A stretch of 9,502 bases of DNA, taken from positions 1 through 9,502 of the forward strand of contig WGAA01000124.1 of assembly GCA_015489285.1 (NCBI GenBank), given 5' to 3'. Made by a program: the position numbers and the translations under genes. The DNA is from Anaerolineae bacterium (lineage in GTDB: Bacteria > Chloroflexota > Anaerolineae > JAADDB01). Below the pieces are notes generated by a model that was not told where the DNA came from, did not search any database, and saw only the letters and a program-made list of their open reading frames with translations. Below, in pieces: positions 5,258-9,502 of the stretch (position 1 is the stretch's first letter; every line of letters begins with the position of its first letter).

Positions 5258-5475
5258 AGCAGATGTGGGAACGTCACCCCAACTTGGTATCTTGGGCCGT
5301 CCTTTCTCTCGGTATGGTCGTCATCTTGATCTGGTCGGCCCGGCATGTGGGTTTCACGCCCGGGCAGTGGGCCGCCCTCATCGTGGCGACGGTGATTCTT
5401 GCCGGGTTGAGCGTGTGGATTATCAGTTGGGAAGAGGACGAGGACGAAACGGAACACAATGGCAGCGAAGCGTGA
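5248..5475 (+). CDS. Small two-helix membrane protein between coaE and dnaJ
   Basis: A 75-residue protein of unrecognised family. A short polar N-terminus (MDLKQMWERHPN) leads into a hydrophobic segment at about 13-30 (LVSWAVLSLGMVVILIWS). A short loop with HVGFTPGQW precedes a second hydrophobic segment at 40-60 (WAALIVATVILAGLSVWIISW). The C-terminal tail is strongly acidic (EEDEDETEHNGSEA). The ATG at 5248 has GGTGAGGAGGG upstream and overlaps the coaE 3' end by 10 bp. Its own end overlaps the dnaJ start by 17 bp, so it is embedded in a translationally coupled trio. Those overlaps, together with the clean helix-loop-helix pattern, argue that it is a real gene. No function can be assigned. 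Confidence 0.78.
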   Translation: MDLKQMWERHPNLVSWAVLSLGMVVILIWSARHVGFTPGQWAALIVATVILAGLSVWIISWEEDEDETEHNGSEA

Positions 5476-6625
5476 TTATTACGAGATCTTAGGTGTACCC
5501 CGAAATGCCAGCACGGAAGAGATCAAGCGCGCCTATCGCCGTCTGGCCCGTCAGTACCACCCCGATGTGAACAAGGACCCCGAGGCCGAGGAACGCTTCA
5601 AGGAGATCAACGAGGCCTACGAAGTGCTCAGCGACCCGGAGAAGCGGGCCCAGTACGACCGGTTTGGTCACGTCGGGCGCGAGAACATCCCCGGTGGGGA
5701 GGGATTCGGTGGCTTCGGAGGATTTGGCGGTTTCGGCGGGGTGGGCGACGCGTGGACGGATGTTTTCGAGCAGTTTTTCGGCTATGGATTCGGTGGGCGC
5801 TCCCGCCGTGCGCCCGAACGGGGAGAAGATCTCCAGGTCGATGTGACCATCGATTTCGAGGAAGCCGTCTTCGGCACGGAGAAGACGTTGGAGATCCCCC
5901 GCTGGGAGCCGTGTCCGCGCTGTGGCGGGACCGGCGCGGAACCCGGGACCCGTCCGATCACATGCCCTCAATGCGGGGGCACAGGGGAGGTCCAACAGGT
6001 GCGCCAGACCTTTATCGGGCGCTTCGTGACCGTGTCCACCTGTCCCCGCTGTCACGGGGAGGGCATCATCATCCCCACCCCGTGTCGTGAGTGCGGGGGG
6101 CGGAAGGTCGTGCGGCGCACGCGCAAGGTGGTCGTCCACATTCCTCCCGGGGTCGACGAGGGCACGCTGGTGCGGCTTACCGGTGAAGGGGAGTTGGGCC
6201 GCAACGGAGGGCCCCCCGGAGACCTGTACGTGCGCGTTCACGTGCGTCCCCATCCCCTGTTCAAGCGCCAGGACCGGGATCTGGTGTTGGAATTGCCCAT
6301 CAATGTGGCCCAAGCCGCGCTCGGTGATGAGATCGAGGTGCCCACCATCGACGGGACGCCGGTGAAATTGACCATTCCCGCGGGCACTCAGCCCGGGAAG
6401 ACGTTCCGCCTGCGCGGGTACGGCGTCCCCGACGTCCACAACCCCAAACGCCGTGGGGATCTCCTGGTCACCGTGCGTGTGGTCATCCCCCAGAAGCTGA
6501 CCCCCGAACAACGGGAGTTGTTCAAGAAATTAGGGGAAACGTTGGGGAAGACCCCCACACCCGACGAGCGCAATTTCCTGGAGAAAATGCTCGACGCGCT
6601 GGGCGAGGCCTTCAAGGCCTCATAA
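5459..6625 (+). CDS. dnaJ: Chaperone protein DnaJ (type I Hsp40)
   Basis: DnaJ is a cytosolic co-chaperone that delivers unfolded clients to DnaK and stimulates its ATPase. All type I domains are present in 388 residues: the J domain at about 5-70 with HPD at 34-36, and a Gly/Phe-rich linker at 79-114 with four GGFG units. The zinc-finger region has four CxxC pairs (C152/C155, C169/C172, C195/C198, C209/C212). The client-binding beta domains and dimerisation tail extend to the C-terminus (HVRPHPLFKRQDRDL; PAGTQPGKTFRLRGYGVP). The fourth zinc repeat reads CRECGGRK, lacking the last Gly of CxxCxGxG, but all eight Cys are intact. The ATG at 5459 lies inside the preceding membrane-protein gene and has only a weak GGA upstream, so translation is probably coupled. 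No CIRCE element, dnaK or grpE is nearby; this may be a second dnaJ paralogue. Confidence 0.95.
   Translation: MAAKRDYYEILGVPRNASTEEIKRAYRRLARQYHPDVNKDPEAEERFKEINEAYEVLSDPEKRAQYDRFGHVGRENIPGGEGFGGFGGFGGFGGVGDAWTDVFEQFFGYGFGGRSRRAPERGEDLQVDVTIDFEEAVFGTEKTLEIPRWEPCPRCGGTGAEPGTRPITCPQCGGTGEVQQVRQTFIGRFVTVSTCPRCHGEGIIIPTPCRECGGRKVVRRTRKVVVHIPPGVDEGTLVRLTGEGELGRNGGPPGDLYVRVHVRPHPLFKRQDRDLVLELPINVAQAALGDEIEVPTIDGTPVKLTIPAGTQPGKTFRLRGYGVPDVHNPKRRGDLLVTVRVVIPQKLTPEQRELFKKLGETLGKTPTPDERNFLEKMLDALGEAFKAS
6605..6621. other. Perfect palindrome at the dnaJ 3' end
   Basis: GAGGCCTT-C-AAGGCCTC is a 17-base perfect dyad over the last dnaJ codons (GEAFKAS). As RNA it gives a GAGGCC/GGCCTC stem with a TTCAA loop. 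It ends one base before the TAA stop and has no T-run after it. It may be a weak terminator or mRNA 3'-end structure between the convergent dnaJ and NUDIX genes, or codon coincidence. Confidence 0.3.
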
Positions 6626-6641
6626 GAGGACCGGCTCGGCA

Positions 6642-7091
6642 TCACTCCTTGCGGGTGGGGGCATGACGCCTCTGGAGCGCCTTGCGGACGATGGCGGCCA
6701 CGCCGGGGCCGATGGTCGGCGCTTCCAGCTCGTTTATGGGGACCCAGCGGACCGCGGCCGCGTCCGAGGTGGCCCGGGGTATCCCCGACACGTAGCGGAG
6801 CAGAACTTCGACGACGACGAAGTGGTATTGGACCTTTCCCTGGGCGTCGCGGTCGATGATCTCGTAAACGTCGACGACCTCTAACGGCTCGGCCCGGACG
6901 CCCGTTTCCTCCCACAGCTCTCGACGCGCGGCATCGAAAATCCGTTCCCCCAGCTCCACCAACCCCCCGGGGAAGGTCCAAATTCCCTCTCGGGGCGCTT
7001 TTCCCCGCTGTACGAGGAGCACGCGATCTTCGTGGAGGACGACGGCGCCTACCCCCACCAGAGGTCGAGGGGGATATTCCCGCTGTGTCAT
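6642..7091 (-). CDS. NUDIX hydrolase
   Basis: This 149-residue Nudix protein would hydrolyse a nucleoside diphosphate linked to another moiety, using divalent metal. The complete Nudix box GX5EX7REUXEEXGU is visible as G-LVELG-E-RIFDAAR-REL-W-EE-T-GV, preceded by RGKAPREGIWTFPGG. Strand VGVGAVVLHEDRVLLVQR opens the fold, and AVRWVPINELEAPTIG is the usual WxxxxEL element near the end. The layout fits ADP-ribose pyrophosphatase-like or MutT-like housecleaning enzymes; the substrate cannot be told. I choose the ATG complementary to 7089-7091 (MTQREYPPRPLVGVG), preceded by a modest AGGG. An in-frame ATG at 7148 would add 19 residues outside the domain and has no Shine-Dalgarno. The gene diverges from hisA and converges on dnaJ with a 16-bp gap. 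Confidence 0.9.
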   Translation of the reverse strand: MTQREYPPRPLVGVGAVVLHEDRVLLVQRGKAPREGIWTFPGGLVELGERIFDAARRELWEETGVRAEPLEVVDVYEIIDRDAQGKVQYHFVVVEVLLRYVSGIPRATSDAAAVRWVPINELEAPTIGPGVAAIVRKALQRRHAPTRKE

Positions 7092-7139
7092 GGTTTTTCC
7101 CTGCCCTGGAATGTGGTCCCCCGAAAGGGGTTGTGTTAT

Positions 7140-7167
7140 CCTCCCCATATCATGCCATAGGGGGAGG
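7140..7167 (+). promoter_or_regulatory. Inverted repeat covering the hisA Shine-Dalgarno
   Basis: CCTCCCC (7140-7146) is the exact complement of GGGGAGG (7161-7167), with a 14-base loop. The right arm contains the hisA Shine-Dalgarno. If the transcript begins upstream of 7140 the arm could hide the ribosome site. It could equally be a DNA operator between the divergent genes. No good promoter is seen in this gap; the closest is TATCAT at 7148-7153, without a fitting -35. Confidence 0.4.
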
Positions 7168-7171
7168 TGTG

Positions 7172-7954
7172 GTGCAATCCATGAGCGCGGATTTTGTCGT
7201 CTACCCCGCGATTGACCTGCGAAAGGGGCGTTGTGTCCGGCTGCGCCAGGGGGATCCGGCCGCGGAGACGGTGTACGACGAGGATCCGGTGGCCGTGGCC
7301 CGGCGTTGGGTCGCGGAGGGCGCTCGATGGCTCCACGTGGTCAACCTGGACGGGGCTATCGGGGATGAGGAGAGGACGGGGGAGCTGCCCCTGAACCTGC
7401 GCGTGCTGGCGGCGATTCGGGAGGCCGTTCCCGTGCCCATTCAGTTCGGCGGGGGTCTCCGTTCCTTGGATGACGTGCGTCGCGTGTTGGACCTGGGCGC
7501 CACGCGGGTCATTCTGGGAACGGTGGCTCTGACCCATCCCGCGTTGGTGGAGGAGGCGATCCGGCGTTTCGGCCCGGAACGCGTGGTGGTGGGCCTGGAC
7601 GCGCGGGATGGCCGGGTGGCCTCTCACGGGTGGCAGCAGGTGAGTGATATGTCGGCCGTGGCGTTGGGACGGGCCATGTACCGGGTGGGGGTGCGTTATG
7701 CCCTGTTCACGGATGTGCGGCGGGATGGGATGCTCACGGGGGTGAACGTGGACGAGACGGTGCGCCTGGCCGAGGCGACGGGGTTGAAGGTCATCGCCTC
7801 CGGGGGAGTTGCCACGCTGGAGGATGTACGGCGCCTCCTCGCCGTCCGTTCACGCGGGATCGTCGGCGTGGTCATCGGCCAGGCCCTCTACACAGGCCGG
7901 ATTCGCCTTCCCCAGGTGATGGCGTTGGTCGAGGGGGCGTCCTCCTCAGGATGA
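7172..7954 (+). CDS. hisA: Phosphoribosylformimino-AICAR ribotide isomerase (HisA)
   Basis: HisA catalyses the Amadori-type isomerisation of ProFAR to PRFAR, the fourth step of histidine synthesis, in the cytosol. The (beta/alpha)8 barrel is clear: VVYPAIDLRKGRCVRLRQGD near the N-terminus with the first catalytic Asp (D15 from the GTG), WLHVVNLDGA (53-62), IQFGGGLRSLDDVR, then GLDARDGRVASHGW with the second catalytic Asp region (about D143). TDVRRDGMLTGVN, IASGGVATLEDV and VGVVIGQALYTGRI follow. VNLDGA has Asn where many HisA have Asp. HisF is excluded by these motifs. I prefer GTG 7172 as start because GGAGG ends only four bases before it; ATG 7181 would have 13-base spacing. The latter gives 257 rather than 260 residues. 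No other his gene is nearby. The 3' end overlaps the convergent MazG-like gene by 9 bp. Confidence 0.93.
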   Translation: MQSMSADFVVYPAIDLRKGRCVRLRQGDPAAETVYDEDPVAVARRWVAEGARWLHVVNLDGAIGDEERTGELPLNLRVLAAIREAVPVPIQFGGGLRSLDDVRRVLDLGATRVILGTVALTHPALVEEAIRRFGPERVVVGLDARDGRVASHGWQQVSDMSAVALGRAMYRVGVRYALFTDVRRDGMLTGVNVDETVRLAEATGLKVIASGGVATLEDVRRLLAVRSRGIVGVVIGQALYTGRIRLPQVMALVEGASSSG

Positions 7955-8329
7955 GGGCTTCTTTAGGTCCCGGACCTGCTTTTCCAGGGCGCGGCGGTAC
8001 ACTTCGCCCGCGTCACGGGCTTGTTCGAGGTCGGGATATCGGGCCTGGGCCTTCTGCTGGCCGGCTTTCAGCGCCTCCTCCACATCGATGCCCATCTGGT
8101 AGGCTAATTTGAAGAGGAAGACGAAGAGGTCGGAGAATTCCTCCTTCAGCTGTTGCCGAAGGACCTCTTCGTCCTCGCCCGCTTTGTACCCGTCCAGCGC
8201 GAGGACGAGGCGGGCGATTTCCCCCAATTCTTCCAGTGCGTGAATCAGCGTGTGCGCGGGCAGGACCCGGTCCCACCCTCGCTCCTTATCCCATTGCTCG
8301 AGCCATCGTTGGTATTCCCGGATGTGCAT
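7946..8329 (-). CDS. MazG-like nucleotide pyrophosphohydrolase
   Basis: A 127-residue all-alpha NTP pyrophosphohydrolase of the MazG superfamily. Such enzymes cleave (d)NTPs to NMP and pyrophosphate with magnesium and clear abnormal nucleotides. The two metal-binding helices are visible: E33-E34-x-x-E37 in HALEELGEIARLV, and E63/E64-FS-D67 in KEEFSDLFVFLFKLAYQMGIDVEEAL. The region KAGQQKAQARYPDL then matches the usual Lys/Arg-rich end of the core. A charged helical tail (RRALEKQVRDLKKPSS) follows. The ATG complementary to 8327-8329 has GGAGGG eight bases upstream. The gene follows glycerate kinase by 35 bp on the same strand, so they are likely one unit. HisE shares this fold and hisA is adjacent, but the HisE signatures are not seen. 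Confidence 0.85.
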   Translation of the reverse strand: MHIREYQRWLEQWDKERGWDRVLPAHTLIHALEELGEIARLVLALDGYKAGEDEEVLRQQLKEEFSDLFVFLFKLAYQMGIDVEEALKAGQQKAQARYPDLEQARDAGEVYRRALEKQVRDLKKPSS

Positions 8330-8354
8330 ATTCCGATCCCTCCGAGGGGCGTGC

Positions 8355-8382
8355 GGACAGGGGACTACTCCCCGGGCTGTCC
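8355..8382. other. Imperfect hairpin at the glycerate kinase 3' end
   Basis: GGACAG (8355-8360) pairs with CTGTCC (8377-8382), and inside it GGGA pairs with TCCC around a CTAC loop, leaving a four-base bulge. It spans the glycerate kinase stop codon and precedes the MazG-like gene. There is no T-run, so termination is doubtful; it could tune read-through or mRNA decay. Confidence 0.25.
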
Positions 8383-9502
8383 TTCTTCGGCAAAGACGAA
8401 GATGAGGTCGTTGACGTTGGTAAGTGTGGGCCCCGTTACTAGGAGATCCTGGGTCGCTTGCAAGAGGGGGTAGGCGTTGTTCTCCTGGAGATAGCGCTCG
8501 GGGTCAAGGCCCGCCGCGCGCGCCCGTTCGACGGTGTGGCCGTCGACCATCCCCCCTGCCGCGTCCGTGGGCCCGTCGGTGCCGTCGGTCCCCAGGGCAA
8601 CCACGGTGATGCGCTCCCAGCCTTCCAGGGCCAGGGCCGCGGCCAGGGCCAGCTCCTGGTTGCGGCCTCCCTTCCCCTGCCCCCGGACGGTGACGGTCGT
8701 TTCCCCGCCGAGGACGAGACACGCGGGGGTGGGAAGGGGACGGTTGTAGCGGACGAGTTCTTTGCCCAGGGCGGCGATCACGCGGGCCACCTCCCGGGCT
8801 TCCCCCTCGACAAAGGTGGACAAGATATGGGTGTTGTACCCGAGGGATTGCGCTTCCCGTTCGGCTGCTTCGGCCGCACGGGCGTTGTCCCCCACGATGA
8901 CGACGTGGACGTGCTGGAAGATGGGGTCCCCGGGCTTGGGCGTTTCCGGCACCCGTCCCGCCATGCCCTCCTGCAGGTGAGCGCGCACGCGCGGCGGGAT
9001 GCGGTCGACCAGGTGGTATCGTTCGATAACGGCCCACGCGTCCGCGAACGTGGTAGGGTCAGGGGTCAGGGGGCCGGACGCGATGACGTCCAGAGGGTTG
9101 CCGATGACGTCGGAGAGGATGAGTCCCAGGGCGCGGGCCGGCGCGATGTGCCGGGCCAGTTGGCCTCCTTTGATCTGGGAGCAGTGTTTGCGCACGCAGT
9201 TGATCTCGTTGATGGTCGCTCCCGAGCGGAGGAGCAGGTCCGTTGTCCTGCGCATGTCCTCCAGGGTAATATCATCCGCGGGGTATGCCAGCAGGGCCGA
9301 GCCCCCGCCGGAGATGAGCACGATGACCAGGTCGTCCTCCCCCGCGCGGCCGACAAGGTCCAGAACCCGGCGGGCCCCTTCGACGCTCCGCTCGTCGGGG
9401 ATGGGATGCCCCGCTTCGTAGACCTCTACGATGCGCGTGGGCACACGATAGCCGTCCTTGACCACAACGACCCCCGCGTCGACGCGGTCCCCCAGGATGT
9501 CC
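8365..9502 (-). CDS. D-glycerate 2-kinase (DUF4147/MOFRL type), N-terminus beyond the window
   Basis: The last 378 residues of a glycerate kinase of the GckA/TtuD class are present. This class phosphorylates D-glycerate to 2-phosphoglycerate and feeds glycolysis from the serine, glyoxylate or tartrate routes. The frame is open to the edge, with ILGDRVDAGVVVVKDGY at the very beginning, a typical internal segment. About 50-70 residues are therefore missing, and the GTG at 9463-9465 is not the start. Visible landmarks are YEAGHPIPDERS, the glycine-rich ISGGGSALL (about 63-71), INEINCVRKHCSQIKGGQLA, and ILSDVIGNPLDVIASGPLTPDPTT (about 128-151). The C-terminal MOFRL domain follows, with LGGETTVTVRGQGKGGRNQELALAAA and ALGTDGTDGPTDAAGG. 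The stop is TAG (8365-8367). The MazG-like gene follows by 35 bp. Confidence 0.93.
   Translation of the reverse strand, partial: DILGDRVDAGVVVVKDGYRVPTRIVEVYEAGHPIPDERSVEGARRVLDLVGRAGEDDLVIVLISGGGSALLAYPADDITLEDMRRTTDLLLRSGATINEINCVRKHCSQIKGGQLARHIAPARALGLILSDVIGNPLDVIASGPLTPDPTTFADAWAVIERYHLVDRIPPRVRAHLQEGMAGRVPETPKPGDPIFQHVHVVIVGDNARAAEAAEREAQSLGYNTHILSTFVEGEAREVARVIAALGKELVRYNRPLPTPACLVLGGETTVTVRGQGKGGRNQELALAAALALEGWERITVVALGTDGTDGPTDAAGGMVDGHTVERARAAGLDPERYLQENNAYPLLQATQDLLVTGPTLTNVNDLIFVFAEEGQPGE

Noticed and set aside
5258..5458. CIRCE or other heat-shock element before dnaJ
   Set aside because: No TTAGCACTC-N9-GAGTGCTAA-like repeat is visible; the region is coding for the two-helix protein.
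5489..6511. 340-codon minus-strand frame opposite dnaJ
   Set aside because: It is the antisense of conserved J-domain and zinc-finger codons, with no domain of its own.
7946..8329. HisE (phosphoribosyl-ATP pyrophosphohydrolase) as identity of the MazG-like gene
   Set aside because: The SYT..L and KxxEE..E signatures of HisE are absent; the EExxE plus ExxD pattern and the ending fit MazG-like proteins better.
1..9502. Mobile element, defence island or CRISPR array
   Set aside because: No transposase, integrase, toxin, nuclease, terminal repeats or spaced direct repeats are visible. The FtsK-like gene alone does not indicate an integrative element.

Overview
This GC-rich, gene-dense bacterial stretch has purine-rich Shine-Dalgarno sites of GGAGG/GGGAGG type and very short intergenic gaps. 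It reads as ordinary chromosomal housekeeping DNA, with no sign of phage, transposon, CRISPR or RNA genes. The overall style suggests a (possibly thermophilic) member of Chloroflexota: a compact soluble FtsK-like ATPase, a small family that looks like DUF6391, a MOFRL glycerate kinase and scattered single biosynthetic genes. That assignment is inference, with no marker gene to settle it.

Left part (1-1420, minus strand): a transcription unit starts at a near-consensus sigma70-type promoter (1390-1417). It encodes a stand-alone FtsK/SpoIIIE-type DNA motor without membrane or winged-helix domains, followed by the start of a small two-helix membrane protein cut by the window edge. Two GAAC-N4-GTTC-like dyads, 31 bp apart, occupy the promoter spacer and the early transcribed region. 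They look like Gram-positive-type LexA boxes, so SOS control of the translocase is the most interesting regulatory hypothesis here.

Centre-left (1420-3650, plus strand): after a noncoding region with a canonical G-quadruplex motif comes an apparent operon. It holds an uncharacterised membrane protein with an HxxEH motif, holA (DNA polymerase III delta, clamp loader) and a MaoC-type hydratase.

Centre (3650-6625): an NmrA-type NAD(P)-binding protein (minus) diverges from coaE (plus). The 104-bp gap between them carries two perfect dyads, one of which supplies -35-like sequences to both divergent promoters. coaE overlaps a small two-helix membrane protein, which overlaps dnaJ, giving a translationally coupled trio.

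Right part (6640-9502): a NUDIX hydrolase (minus) diverges from a lone hisA (plus). The hisA Shine-Dalgarno lies in an inverted repeat, and the gene likely starts at GTG. hisA converges, with a 9-bp overlap, on a minus-strand pair made of a D-glycerate 2-kinase (5' end beyond the window) and a MazG-like NTP pyrophosphohydrolase. No stretch longer than about 240 bp lacks a gene.
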